Below, one piece after another: positions 1 to 12,696 of a DNA stretch of 64,000 nucleotides. This DNA is from Malachius bipustulatus (lineage: Eukaryota; Arthropoda; Insecta; Coleoptera; Melyridae): the NCBI GenBank assembly GCA_910589415.1, contig OU342631.1:22134001-22198000 (forward strand). The letters run 5' to 3'. The position numbers and the translations under genes are program-made. Every line of letters begins with the position of its first letter. Within the stretch, counting starts at the first letter, position 1. The notes below the pieces were generated by a model, which was not told the DNA's origin, did not search any database, and worked only from the letters and a program-made list of their open reading frames with translations.

Positions 1-295
1 ATGGCAAAAAATGTACGCCACTGACGTTTCTTAAAATTTGAATATTTTTTCAGATTGAGCCACTAAAAGTAAAACTTTTATGTTTCCTGATATCTTTTCG
101 TATCTTACATCGTTTTGAAGAAATAAAATAAAAACCGCTTCAATGCACCGTCGAAAAACTGATAAAATAAAGCCAACGAAGTAAGATACGAAAAGATATC
201 AAGAGACATAAAAGTTTTATTTTTAGCTGCTCAATCTGAAAAAATATTCAAATTTTTTCAAAAAATTTGCCAGTGGCGTACATTTTTCTGCAATT
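1..295. mobile_element. Foldback MITE-like element (FB1)
   Basis: Two arms of roughly 110 bases, about 5-115 and 185-293, are reverse complements with a few mismatches. Both outer ends carry the string GTACGCCACTG or its complement, and the arms meet near 150. No coding sequence was seen inside. The left edge is at the window border, so the element could extend further. Classification to a superfamily is not possible from the ends. Confidence 0.7.
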
Positions 296-703
296 ATAGA
301 TATTGGAGAGTGTGCTCACCTGGACGCCACTGGACTTAAAAAATAATCTGCGCTCCTTATTACATACTACAAATGACACTGCCAAATTTCAACCATATGG
401 GTAAAAGAATGTTTGAGATAATAGTCAAAAATGAAATTTTTTATAAATTTTAACATTCTGCTGTATCTCGAAAACGAAGCGTTTTTGGAAAAATGTTTAT
501 TGAGAAAAAATGTTTGTTTTGACGAGCCTACCACCCCTAAATATTTGTGAGTAGGTATATTTATGATAATCCTGTATATTAGTATATTACCGATCTTGAA
601 CTTCTTTACCTGACAGACTACCTTATACCTGTGTCAGACAATAGAAAATTGAAAACCTTCCTCAGCCTAGAACGAAAAATTAAACGTATTCCCCAATTTG
701 GTT
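296..703. other. Non-coding AT-rich spacer
   Basis: No gene, RNA or clear repeat pair seen. The piece near 325-340 again contains GGACGCCACTGGA, so it may hold remains of a relative of the element to its left. Confidence 0.3.
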
Positions 704-1463
704 CCTACGACGGCGTATTAGTGCCACAGAATAAACTTTTTTTTTAATATTTCGACATTTTAAAACTCAAAATTTTGGGTTTTAATCTCAAAATTATGAA
801 AATTTTTCTCAAAATTTTGGCTTTAAACTCCAAATTTGGCAATCCCACAAAAGTGGTTTCCGAGTTTAGAACAATATAATGCGCATGTCACTCAACGAAG
901 TTCTGTGTTGCGTGATTTAGTAGTTGAATTCTGGCCAGAATCTGATAAGTCAGGTCTTAGGTCGTTGTTAGGTTCTCTCTCCCCCTTAAAATTTACAACC
1001 TCTAGGGATTTTTCTTCTATTTCTTCTATCTATTTTATATTTTGCTTTTCTTTTTATTAATTTTCTTGAAATTTCAGGGAAAAAAACTAACAATGGTCAA
1101 TGAGCTGACGTATCAGCTTCTGATCAATCTGGTTTGGAACCGATCAATCTGGTCATCTTTTTTATTCAGTAAAAATCGATACGTATCTTAAAATAGTACA
1201 ACCTGGCAACACTGTGCTGTATTCCAACTATATTTCAGCAGCGGAATAATCCCTTTGAATGCGTACTACTTCTGTAGGCTGACCAAAATTTTGAGATTTA
1301 TTCCCAAGACTTAATCTCAAAATTTTTACTTTGCAATTTCAAAGGTTTTTACTTTGAAATTTCAAAATTGTGAGACTGAAACTAAAAATTTTGAGATTTG
1401 AAAAGCCGAAATATTAAAAAAAAATAATGTGTGCTGTGGCACTAATATATACGCGTCGTAGGT
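704..1463. mobile_element. Foldback element with AAAATTTTGA microrepeats, long copy
   Basis: Terminal inverted repeats, starting TCCTACGACGGCG on the left (704) and ending CGTCGTAGG on the right, enclose subterminal arms made of many short AAAATTTTGA-like units. It is the same family as the compact 263-base copy at 13265-13527, but it carries about 500 extra bases in the middle. These include a coding-looking stretch at about 836-1037 on the plus strand. I infer a non-autonomous element that captured or received foreign sequence. Confidence 0.65.
836..1060 (+). other. Coding-like fragment inside the foldback element
   Basis: An open frame of 74 codons. Its first two thirds have non-repetitive composition with Trp, Pro and Gln (for example PQKWFPSLEQ and FWPESDKSG), unlike the low-complexity arms around it; the last third decays into Phe/Ser-rich AT sequence. 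I do not recognise the family. It could be a captured gene fragment or a transposase relic, or chance. Confidence 0.2.
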
Positions 1464-1559
1464 TCCTCTTGTAACAACTTCTTGTAGGAATACTACGATT
1501 GCGGTCACATGCAGCTTGCTAAAAAGCAGGTGCATATGTTAGAACTCTAGGATGGAACT

Positions 1560-2990
1560 CTATTCTTCATATTTAATTAAAAGGGTGGACATAATGTCCC
1601 TCAGTAAACAATAATGATTCACTAATCATTATTGATTATTGAGAGTCTCATTACTATAGATATAGTCTCATTATGCAGATCGATTTTTTAAAGAAATTTT
1701 AAAACCCAATTGTAAAGAAATTTTTTGTTTTCGATTTTGTGAAAATTTGTGCTTAGACTCAATAAATTTGGAGGAGTTCAAAACTAAAATCGTTTTTTCT
1801 GTAGCTATATTTCGAGTTCTTCAAATCGATTTTTTGACACGCTCCTTTTTAGTATTACATTTCCAATAAGTCACCACGTCAAAAAGTATTCACGCACATA
1901 AGAATGGTATATTTATGGAAAGTTATACCGAAATCTGAAAGTAGGGGTAGTCGATAAATATTTTTTAAATTCGTCAGTGAATGTAAGGCAAGAACCAAGA
2001 ACATGGCAATTTCTGAACTAAAATTTCTGTTCTAAAAAGATTACCTTGTAATATAATGTACTTTGGTCCCTCGGAGTGTCAGTTGTGGTTGGAGACGAGA
2101 AAACATTATCAAAATAAACCAAAAATACACATACACATATCAAGACAGATTCTCTCATTTTTAACTACAACTATATAGAAACAAAATATTTACAATGTTA
2201 ATCTTAATTTAACTCTAGTCTTTCACTAATAATAATACCTGCAAATCATGTTCCATAAATTTATATTTTATTAGAAAAAAAAAATTGCCCCCTCATTGCG
2301 ATCCATGATCTGGACCTGATAAAAAAATTGTACTGCGTATATTCGAAATCGCGATATCAGGTCTTGCTTCTTTGGGCGTTTCATAGGTTATCACTCCATT
2401 CCCAGTTTTTTCCTGATAATTATTTACATTTAAAATTTTACAGTAAATGTTATTATTTTTTACAGTTTATGCTCGCGTAAATAATAACTTGCGTCTTCAG
2501 CAAAGATTAATAAAATTACATGGCATTATTGATAAATCATGTAATTCTTGATATCAGCATTTTCAGTTCGTTTCGAAGTATATAAAGGTGACGAAACGAA
2601 AGTTAACCTGTCCATCATTGATAAAATTTATTATCGAAGCTGCAATAACTAGGTACATCAGCGAGCTAGTTTCGTTTTTTCTACTGATTAATTGAAATGG
2701 CAAAATGGTATCAAACATAATATTTCAAAAACGTTTTTTTCTTTTTAATCTCAGATTTTTTATCACTTACGTATACGTATACATTCTATTTCCACACATT
2801 AGCATACTACATAAAAATTTAAGATAATATAGACACGTGTAAATCATTTTCCGATATCTTGAGCCATTTTCCATGTTAGACTTAGCTTTTTTGACGTTGG
2901 AAAATTCGAATTTCTTCGCTTGTTTGTGAAATATAGAAATAACTGTAGAAACCACCCTTATTGGATTTTTTTTTAATTAAAAAATGTAAT
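1560..2990. repeat. Segmental duplicate of the VIT-A 5' region
   Basis: This block is alignable by eye over most of its length with 9290-10640, in the same orientation and order. It has three parts: the start of intron 1, the signal-peptide exon, and more than 800 bases of upstream flank. The flank includes the shared strings GGGCGTTTCATAGGTTATC (about 2375 and 10190) and AAAGGTGACGAAACGAAAG (about 2584 and 10411). Many substitutions and small indels show it is not a recent or assembly duplicate. Confidence 0.8.
2045..2158 (-). CDS. Orphan first exon (signal peptide) of another VIT/ITIH-type paralog
   Basis: On the minus strand this reads 38 codons beginning MRESVLICVCVFLVYF and ends at a donor GTAATC at 2044-2039. 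The VIT-A first exon at 9839-9955 has the same start (MRES), length class (39 codons), hydrophobic core and donor. The upstream flank is duplicated too. No second exon was found between 1 and 2044; that stretch is occupied by two inserted foldback elements. Either the rest of the gene lies beyond the left edge, or this is a truncated duplicate. The open frame and intact donor favour a live or recently live exon. Confidence 0.55.
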
Positions 2991-4846
2991 AATTTGACGT
3001 GCCTTGTTTAAAATAACAAAGTTGCCATTGATTTCCGGTATAACCGGAAGGATCACCATTTTGGAAATATTTCACTCAAATAGGTTACAGGTGATAATGT
3101 CCAAATACAGATTTTCAAAAAAAAAATAGTACGGCTAATTCTACATTACAAATCACGCAAATCACCTTGTTATTTTTTGTTTTCACCAGTTCCAATATTA
3201 TCGAAGCTATATAGCAATAACGCAGCTGATTTGCCTTGGTAATCCTAATAATGCATTATTTTCATGCAGCCAAAATTTGTTTACTGAAATCCAATTATTT
3301 TAACAGTCAGTTTTCCTTGTAGCTAGGTTTGTGTAGCCATTTTACACAAAGTCTAGAAGTCAGTCACAGTTCAGGCATGTTATAAGTAATAAGCTTAAAA
3401 TTAGGAGTAAGAGCCAATCACATGCAGCTTGACGTGCTCAGGAAGTAACGATCTAGGTAAAGCAGAGACACCTGATTATAACATCATATTTTATATCGGT
3501 GATAATTAGTTACTGACGTCAGCAACTTATAACTGACGTGGAAAACACGTCGTTTGGATCCCTAATATCTCACGTAATCCAAGACATCCACTAGGAGACG
3601 TCAAAAAAAAAATGTAAATTGGACCCCAACTTACAAAGAGACCATAAGTAAAATGTTTTAAACCTCATATAGACCTAAAATTTTCTAAGTAGATATATGA
3701 CATTAGAGAATTTGGTTTTCTTAATGACCAAACAAGTGAAATTGAGAAAACAAAACCAGAGCTACAATTCTTTGTTCATGGTTCATGGGATGACTTTATT
3801 GAATTTGTAATTTTTTTTTTGCAAATCGAGAAGAATTTCGTAAAAGTTTCCCTGCACGCGTGATGCAGATTCATTGCAGTCATTCAACATCCACTGCAAC
3901 AGGCAAGTCCTAACTCCTGCCTGAGTTGAGACCTTCATTTCATTTCGTAGATGATCACCTAATTAGTAGGTGTTGAATTTCCAAAAGCTGGTTAAAGCCT
4001 AACAAGCATAATATCAATTGGCTGCCGTACTGCGGTGTAGGAAATAATGCCTACTTATAATTGCGATTTTTTTGTCAAATTTTGAGCGTTTAATACTTTT
4101 AATTTTCATAACTTATTTGTAAAGAATTTTATAAAATGCTTTTTTTTCCGAAAACCTTGCAAATTTTGTTGTAACGTTCTTTTGACGCCCAAAGTAGAGT
4201 GTTTTTCACACCCCAAATTTCTTATTGTTTTTTAGGTGAATATGACGTCTTTAATTTAGTAATTTTTACGTCGTTTTTTGACGTGATTTTTACGTAAATA
4301 CATGACGTTTTTAGATGACATATAAGATGATGATGATGACATATCGAAGAGTAATCGAAGTAGCACTACCGTAATCCATTATAGTCTTGTTTTAACTTTT
4401 AACTGCGAGTCTATTTTATTAACATGTGGCAAGCAAGCAAGTGGTCTTCCGCGACTGCTCGAAATGTCAATAAAGCATAATAATTAGTCGGACGTTTCGT
4501 TGTAACGTTACGTGTGTTATTAAATAATCGAGTGACAATATTTTTAAATAAGACAATAGATGAATGACATGTTGTAAAACAGCATTCATGTTGCGCTGTG
4601 AGTAGAGGTGGAAATTGCAGACACGTGTTTCTTCCTTTTTGGGATTCATTAGTACAACGTATCTACCAACACACAGCACAGTTTTGATCGCGTATAATCA
4701 CAGCGAGTGAATTAATCTAGGTATAGTAAAATAGTAAAATCAAACAAAGTGCACGGTAGGTTCATCTCTTCTCTAACAGTGGTCAGTAGGTCTTAACTAT
4801 ACTTCTATGCACAGCAGAGGGGGGGGGGCACTGCACTCAGTTGTAC
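2991..4846. other. Non-coding stretch, nothing assignable
   Basis: AT-rich with scattered homopolymers. A short inverted motif CCGGTATAACCGG occurs at about 3036, and a small GATGATGATGATGAC microsatellite at about 4327. No coding exon with acceptor and donor, and no RNA gene, was recognised. Confidence 0.3.
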
Positions 4847-6768
4847 CCAAGTCAAGTTCGCCACGCTTCGGCCAACCACATTTTCGTCCAGGGAGAGGGA
4901 CTTCGAATAATTTTGAGCTTTTTTTTTCGTTATTTACGCGGCCTAAAAATGCAAAACATTCGATTTATTTTTGTTTTGATAGTAATATTACGGAATTTCA
5001 CCCCATAAAAATCATCGTAAACTGAAAAAATCGCAATTATTGGCCAGCCACGCTTTTGGCCACGACTTCATAAACTGAAAAAATCATTTTGTGTTGAAAA
5101 TTTACTGAAAAAGGTCCGATATTTTTATTTTATAATAATGGTCAGCAGCGCTTTCAAGTGCGGACTTAAGAATCTGAAATCTTTTGAATTTTGTGTAAAC
5201 TTTTGGCCACGGACTAAATAAACTGCAAAAACAAATTTTTGCTGAAATGTTGCTGAAGAAAGTCCGACATTTTATTACCATGGCCAGTCACGCTTTCGGC
5301 TATGGACTTTTAAAACTAAAAAAAATCATTTCTGCTGAATTTTTTTTAAGTTCGAAGTCTTACAATAATGCCCCTGCCACGTTTTCAGCTACTGACTTGA
5401 GAAATTGAGAAAATCCCCTTTGCTGAAATTCTGTTCAAAGAAGTCGAAAATTTCATAATAATGGCCAGCCACGCTTTCAACCAAGGACTTTAGAAACTGA
5501 AAAAATTATTTTAGCTGAAAATTGCTGACGAAAGTTCGAAATTTTATAATAATGGCCAGCCACGCTTTCTGTATAGTATTTTTTTTTTAATTTTTCGAAT
5601 ATTTTTCTCTAGTTGTGTTTCAATATGAATTTTTATGCCATGTAAGGTAATTTTCAAATCGATTTTAAGCGAAAACGGTGCATGTTATCGAAATTCAGCA
5701 AGATGACCTTTTTTGTGTAAAAAACTTCAACATTTCATAATCTGATCTCAAATCCTGGCACGAGGTACATACAAAAAAAGTTAGGGTAATTTTAACCTTA
5801 CTCTTCACATATTTGACCCCCTCCTGATGAAAATTTTTTAATTTTTGTAATTGCATCTTATTGGCCATAAAAAGTTTGATAAATTCCCAAAATTTCACTT
5901 TTCTATCTTGAACGGGTTCGGAGGTATTAAATAAAAACCACCTTCGTGGGCTCCCCTTTCGGGGTAGCCCCCTTAGGAAGCATTTCTCGACCTATTTTTA
6001 TAGGAACTTTTTTTCATATTTTTGAAAATAGAATCTGCTGTTCCAGTATTGCACGCTAATTACGGGACATCCTGTATACGGACTTAATAAACTTGAAAAA
6101 TCTTTTGTGCTGAAAATTAACTGATGAAGGTTTGAAGTCTGAAAGTTTATAACAATGGCCAGCCACGCTTTCAGCTGCGGACTTATAAAAAGCTGAAAAA
6201 TTTTTTTTTTTTTTTTGAAAATTAACTGAAAAAAAAAATTTTTACAATGGCCAGCCACACTTTCGGCCATGAACTTCCATAAACTGAAACAATTATTTTC
6301 GGTGAAATTTTGCTCCAAAAATGAGAAATTATATAATAAAGGCAAATCACGCTTTCAGCTAAGCTTTTTATTTTTTTAACGAACTTAAAAAACTGAAAAA
6401 AATAATTTTTCGTGAAAATTAATTGCAAAAAGTCTGAAATTTCATAATAATGACCACCACGATTTGGGCTATGTACTTAAAAAACAACTGAAAATATCAT
6501 TTTTGCTGAAAATTTGCTGCGAAAAAAGTCTAAAGTTTTATAATAATTTCCAAAGAAACTGAGAAAAATTTCTGAAATTTTGCTAAAAAAGGTCTGAACT
6601 TTTATAATAATATTATTATCAACAAAAACAAAGTACCTAAATATTTTCTATTACCTACCGTCGTAAATAACGAAAAAAAAAATTGCTGGAAATTGATCGA
6701 ACTCCCTCTCCCTGGCCGAAAGGTGGCTGGCCGAAGCGTGCATGGCTAACTTGACTTGGGTTTCAGTT
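4847..6768. mobile_element. 1.9-kb inverted-repeat element with internal ~90-base tandem repeats
   Basis: The outer ends are inverted: CCCAAGTCAAGTTCG at 4847 and its counterpart CTTGACTTGGG ending at 6768. Imperfect subterminal arms of about 65 bases include the complement of CTCCCTCTCCCTGG. The interior holds roughly ten degenerate units spaced about 90 bases apart, each with a core like GGCCAGCCACGCTTTCGGC followed by an A-rich part (about 5041, 5140, 5281, 5371, 5463, 5554, 6157, 6249, 6340, 6450). The array is interrupted at about 5580-6090. It resembles satellite-carrying MITEs of insects. Open frames inside are low-complexity shadows of the repeat. Confidence 0.7.
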
Positions 6769-7191
6769 GTTGGCATGCATTTTGGCTGCCTGGGGTGTAT
6801 CTTATATGGTGCAAGCCGAACCACTGTGATTTTTATTTGATTTTACCATAAATATTTTTAAAGCTTTATGATGATTTTTTCATAAAGTCATAGAGATAAT
6901 AGCGTCTTGTTCTCGCGGAGAATTGATATATTATTCACGTTTCGGCATCGTGAATAATGGCTATATCATTCATCACTTGTTGAAGAATAAAATTATACTA
7001 TTTCCCAACTCAATCAGATGATATAGATTTTACATGGGTACATATTATGGTTTTATCTTGGTTTGTTTACAAATAATAAAAATAAAACACAAAAAAAGTA
7101 TACAACAAGAACAATATATTGAGATTAATTCATCTAAGAACATTAAAATACAACACAAAGTTACACAAAAAGTTTGCTGCTTTTTTACTGC

Positions 7192-9955
7192 TTAACCAAG
7201 TCTCATGAATTCTGAAAAAAAAACACGATTCAATTTATTTTGAGAAATAAACACCCCTCGACAATTTTACATAATATCTAATACAATAATATCTAAACAA
7301 TAATACATAATTGGTATACCAAGAAATGCACTCAATCAAATCCTGGTAAAAAAAGAGACTTCGCGTAACACAATATCGTTGTGTTAGGTGCTATCGCCAT
7401 AGACAGATCAATTTTGGAAACATCAAATTGTCTTAAAAATTTGTGTAACGGCTACAAGATTCCATGTTTCTGATTTTGACATCCTTAACAATAGTTCAGA
7501 ATTTTTCGTCACCTATTTCCTTTAAATAATGGTTTCATAATAATGAAATTACTTACTTGAGCTCATTACAGGTCTTCTTGGTGTTGTGCTTGGAAAACTT
7601 GGCCTTGCAGCTGCTGAAAAATAAATAAACTTTAATACATCAGAGTAACTTGCCACAACTAAAATCTCCTTACCAGTAGGAGATACGTTTTTTCTCTCAA
7701 TCCTCCTCTCTGCGAATAACGAAGAAGTTACGGAAGTTACCAAACGCAAGTTCTTCAACCTTTCGACTAAGTGACTGTCGACTTGTCCTGGTTTTGATTC
7801 AAGCAATTCTTTGACTGTTTTTACTTTTTCGAATTCAATCGGACTGATTTCTGATTCACTAAGCGGACGTATTGGTACTACAACCAAAGAATATGATCAT
7901 TATAGGATTTGTTCTGAAAGCTACAAGCTACAAAGTAGTGATCTTGTAGCTACATAATCAGAGCGATTCCAATTGCTTTCCTTCAATGATAAGGCGCATT
8001 ACTTTTCTTTTAAGTTGACGTTACTTTTCGATTAACTTCGACGCAGAAGTTGATTTCGAGTCTCGCAAACAATAAAATTTTATGGTAGCGCAAACTTTAT
8101 ATTAAGGCAAAGCAATTGGTATTGCACCGATGTTCTAGAAAGGTACAATTAACTATTATTGATACCTCTAGACCCGTAATCGTTTTCAAAAGGGTTTTGG
8201 AATTGATCTGGCATGCTCGGCTGTCTATCAATTTGATAATGAATAACAAAATCAATCCCATCAGTGGAAAACGTCTCCTTCCGCTCGGAACCCCTGATTA
8301 TTTGACGTATCTGGTTCTGGTCGGGGCTGAAAATGACGATTGCGTTGCGTGGCCCGAATTCTCTTAAAATATTAGCATTCTCCAATAATGTATCTGAGTT
8401 CTTAGTCTGTTCCGTTTTTGGACCGGAGATTGTAATACTTTCGATTGGCCTATTATCGTCGATGAAGACCTAAAATTTGTTGATGTATTGGGAACAGTTT
8501 TTGAGCGGCCAGCCCAAAAGCTAGGAAATTGATCTTACTATGTAATCCAATTTTTTCACTTCGAGATTAGTTTGGAATTTGGTTACGATATTGAACTCGT
8601 TACTTTGCATGGGTAAGATTTCAGCAGTGACTACTTTTACGGCACATTCGGTCTTGGCTGGTAAATTAACATGTACGATATATCTTTCTGGATCATTGGG
8701 ATCTTTTTCTAGTAACGCGACTGATATCCCTTGTTGAGAAACCAACTAAAATTGGTCACGATCTGATAGAAATAGGAGAATACTTGAGACTGTGTCGAAT
8801 ACTTACGTCACGGTACACTTGTTTGGTTAGAGCAGGCTTGTCATTTCTTATTGTCTTATTGTGTCCATCTTGCATCGATCCATCGTCCCACCAGAAGGTT
8901 TCAAGATCCAATTTCTCAACAAAAGAGTCCTTTTCAGGCACCAGGAATGAGAATTGTACCTCTTTTTGCTTGTTATCGTCGTTTTTGAGGTATGCCAATA
9001 TGTCAGTCTTCTTGAAATGGTCTCTAATTTTGGAAGTAATGTGTAGATATTTAATTTCTGCTACATGAGATTCGTCATGCTTCTGCGAGATCTAAAATAT
9101 TAAACATATCATACATTTTGCACCGTTATAAAATCTTCTCTTGATTGGCTTGATAGGAAAATTTCTAAAACATTTTACATATTATAAGCAATATCTTGAA
9201 CTTTTTTCCAGACAAACATCTTAATTAATTGTTACCTCTACCTGTGGAATCATAATAATAATTATGAAACTATATGGAAAAACGATATGGAAACCCGGTC
9301 AAGGGTCAATTATTATTAGTGAATCATTATTATTGATGTGAAGATTAATCCCATATGTGAAGATTCGATTTTCACAGAATTCAACAGGTACCTACGTACT
9401 AAACATATTATTATAGGTATTACCCAAGATAAAAAATTCTTTACGATTTTATGGAAATTTGTAATTGGGCTCAATAAATTGTGAGGGGTTCAAAGCTACA
9501 ATCGGGTTTTCTATGGCAGCGTCCTCATCTTCCATAGATGGCACCTGAGAATATACCTTATTTAATGGTATTTCTTCAAATCGATATTTTTGACGCGCTC
9601 ATTTTTAGGGCTCTTTTGTCTTATATTTTCGTGCAACAACGTTACAAGCTATATTTATGTAGGATATTAGATTTTTTATGATTAGTTATACAGGAATCAA
9701 ACTAAGTAGGGATTAAGAAAATAAATGTACGTAATTTATTTTATTTTTTTAGTAATAAACGGCTTATTTGAAAATTCGTCAGTCGATGCAATAGAACTCA
9801 AATTTAATTTCTAGAAAATGTCTACTCAAAAAGATTACCTCTTTATTATAGCTTGGAGTTGAAATTGTGACTGGTGGAGTCAACATAATACGTCTCGGGA
9901 AAACATTACCAAAAGACAGTAAAATTACACATATACATATCACAGATTCTCTCAT
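7192..9955 (-). CDS. VIT-A: secreted VIT-domain protein related to ITIH but without a vWA domain
   Basis: Seven exons on the minus strand: 9955-9839, 9091-8807, 8745-8539, 8469-8166, 7877-7674, 7613-7557 and 7211-7192. The lengths add up in frame to 397 residues, and all introns are GT..AG. Exon 1 is a signal peptide (MRESVICICVILLSF). Exons 2 and 3 (about residues 40-203) form a VIT domain, with FSFLVPEKDSFVEKLDLE matching the family core seen in the ITIH genes as VLPVNAFISRFWMEI. Exon 4 (about 204-304) matches the linker exon 4 of both neighbouring ITIH genes (NQIRQIIRG versus KQRQIRNLN). Exon 5 resembles the post-vWA exon 8 of ITIH (LVTSVTSSL versus FVTPLTSLVVV). The vWA domain, its MIDAS and the RVKR site are absent, and intron 4 is only 288 bases. 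Vertebrate ITIH proteins bind hyaluronan in matrix; the role here is unknown. The very C-terminal exon (KFMRLG, stop) is the least certain. Confidence 0.8.
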
Positions 9956-10640
9956 TTTTAATCAGAACTATAGAAACAAAATATTTACGACGTTAATCTT
10001 AGTTGAACTCTAGTCTTAAACTGATGATAATACCTACAAATCGAGTTTCATTAATTCATTTATTTATTAAAAAATATCATTCTCCCTCTACTATATTGCG
10101 ATCCGTGATCTTGACCTGATGATTAAAAAATTCGTGTTATTTGAATTCGCAGTAATGGGTCGGCCGATTTATGTTTTTGAACTTCTTTGGGCGTTTCATA
10201 GGTTATCACTCCATTCCCGGTTTTTTTCTGATATTTATTTACATTTAATAACATTTTACAGTAAATGTTATTATTTTTTACAGTTTATACTCGCGTAAAT
10301 ATAAACTTGCTTCTTCAGCAAAGATTAATAAAATTATATGGCATTATTGATAAGTCAAGTAATTATCGATCCCATAATTTTTTCAGTTCGTATCGAAGTA
10401 CTTATCATATAAAGGTGACGAAACGAAAGTTAACTGTTCATCATAGATAGAATTTATTATTGAAGCTGCAATAACTATACATGAGCAAGCTAATGTAGTT
10501 TTTTCTACTGATTAAAATGAGAATGGTATCAAACATATTTCAAACTCTTTTTTTTTGATCTCAGATTTTTCATCACTTAACGTAGGTATAGGTATACATC
10601 TTTTTTCCACGCATTAGCATGCTACATAAAAATTTAAGAT
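9290..10640. repeat. VIT-A 5' segment, partner of the duplication at 1560-2990
   Basis: Includes the 3' part of intron 1, exon 1 and the upstream flank, which should contain the VIT-A promoter. Conserved islands between the two copies upstream of the ATG (for example around 10185-10230 and 10320-10430) are candidate regulatory sequence, because they survive where the rest has drifted. Confidence 0.75.
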
Positions 10641-11474
10641 AATATACAGGGTGTCCCAGCTTATTCGAAGCGGTCTCTGTAGGCCAAACGATGGACTTTT
10701 TCGAAAAACTTTTTGAAAATTCAAGTACAGAATCACAATGGCCATAATTTAAAATTAGTTTGGAGTATACAGAGTGTCCCATATGACAGTGGCATATCAA
10801 AGTTATGTTTTTTTAAATGGAAAGCTCCTATGTTATTGCATTTTTAGATTGTCTGAAAAGAGAAATTAAGATTGGCTTTTACAGTTGGTGTTTAAATTCA
10901 GAAGTTTTTGAGTTATAAACAAGTGAAAATCGTCATTTTTCAAGTTCAAAGCCCTGTACAACGAAAACGGTTCAAGATAGAGAAAAACGGCTTACATGTC
11001 CCTATTTTACTTTTTCATGTACCTACTATGAAAAAGGTGATGAAAATTATCAGATTTTTCAACACCTGTATTAAAATTTACTCCACATAGTAGGATACTA
11101 TGTGAAAAGTTAAGATAGGGACATGTTAAACCGTTTTTAGATATCTTGAGCCGTTCTAGTTCTAACGCTGCTTTGAAGTTGAAAATTTTCGATCTTCACT
11201 TGTTTATAACTCATAAACCGCTCAATCTAAATTCCAATGGTGAAAACCACCTGTATTAGATTTCTTCAGACATTTAACAAATATAAGTTTTACAGGGTGT
11301 TCTATTGAAAAACCCGAAGTTGATGTTACTTCCGGTTAAACAGGAAGTTGTGTTGATCGAGCGTTTATCTCAACATATAGATGATGATAAACGGCGCCAC
11401 TTTGTATAAAAAAGTTTTGTCATATCTTCAAAATTAACGGAGTTATCGCTTGGGGCGTTTTTTATAATTCAGAA
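10641..11474. mobile_element. Diverged copy of the 27-kb foldback family
   Basis: About 10896-11474 matches the element at 27074-27926, including the string TTCCGGTTAAACAGGAAG and the terminal GGGGCGTTTTTTATAATTCA. The left part (10649-10890) starts with ACAGGGTGTCCC but is not the expected mirror arm, so this copy is rearranged or composite. No protein is encoded. Confidence 0.65.
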
Positions 11475-11600
11475 ATCTATGCTTTCGCAGAAGATTTCAT
11501 CTAATATTATGGAATATTCCAATCTCTTATTGAGCTATATTTGTATAGCTCATCGAATCTTAACAATTATTATGTTAGAAACCATTTCTTTCAAAATACG

Positions 11601-12696
11601 TACAGGCTGTCCGGAAATTATGCGCAAAGAATCTATATATCAGCCAAAAGTATCTATAATTTTTTTTCGAAAACTCTCAAATAAGAAAGTTATAAACCTT
11701 CAAAGTTGATTTTTTTAACATATGAAAAAATATTCGGAAAAGGTCCCTTTGTCTGTCACGATAAAATGACTTCCGAGAAAAACTGTTTTCAAAAAATCAA
11801 CAAGTTTATTCACTGAGATAATCGTTCTGTTATAATGAATTACTGATAACTTCCATGACAACAAATACCGGGTGATTTTTAATGATTGAAATTTTTTTAA
11901 GTGAATTGGTATTACTGGAGTTTACTAAATTAATGTTACGCACGCACTGCTGTTTATTTTGAATTGTCAAATTTGTTAGCTTGTTAGAAAACCGGTAGCT
12001 TAAATAATTAAATACACCTATTAAACTCAGAATTTCAAAAAAAAAAACTTGCAAAAAGAACCCAACGCGGGCACCACTTTATGGTTAAAAAAATTATTCA
12101 TCTTGTCTTATCAATTTAACAAGATACTTGAATCAAATTGCTATCTGTCAAAACTAAATCCAAAGCAAACGTCCTGTTTCCTAGGCAACCCTACAGCTGT
12201 TTCCAAAGCATGTTTTGGTACTGTTGCAGAATGATCATAATTTAATGGTGACCAATTTTAGTGCAAGCAAATTTTTAAAACAGTCACTCGGAAACAGGTC
12301 ATTTTATCGTGATAGACAAAGAGGACCTTTTCCTAATATTTCTTCGTGTTCTTCAATTATTATGTGTCTTCAAAACTTAAAAAAAAAAATATTACGAAAA
12401 AAGCCTTTTTTGAAGGTCAAGCGCAGTTAACGTTTCTTGATTTCGAGGGATTCAAGTCTAATTTGGACCAAGGATGCAAAGCAACATCAGTGGCACGTGT
12501 GTCAAATTTTAAGAAAATCCGTACACTAGAAAAAAAAAGTGATAAAAAATATTGATTTAAGAAAATCAACTTTAAAGGCTTATAAACTTTCTTATTTGTG
12601 AGTTTTCGAAAAAAAATTATAGATACTTTTGGCAATATTTTATCAAGTAGAATCACCCCCTTAATTCTTTGCGCATAATTTCCGGACACCCGTGTA
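11601..12696. mobile_element. Inverted-repeat element, 1.1 kb
   Basis: Ends are inverted: TACAGGCTGTCCGG at 11601 and CCGGACACCCGTGTA ending at 12696. The outer ~115 bases of each arm match well (shared GGAAATTATGCGCAAAGAAT at about 11614 in complement at about 12662-12682). Weaker matching continues inward (11735-11775 against 12290-12350). The middle is unrelated AT-rich sequence. Open frames inside are artefacts of the arms. Confidence 0.7.

Noticed and set aside
5998..6428. Open frames rich in Phe and Lys
   Set aside because: Low-complexity translation of the ~90-base repeat array.
7674..7877. vWA domain hidden in VIT-A introns
   Set aside because: Intron 4 is only 288 bases and no MIDAS-like motif occurs in any frame there.
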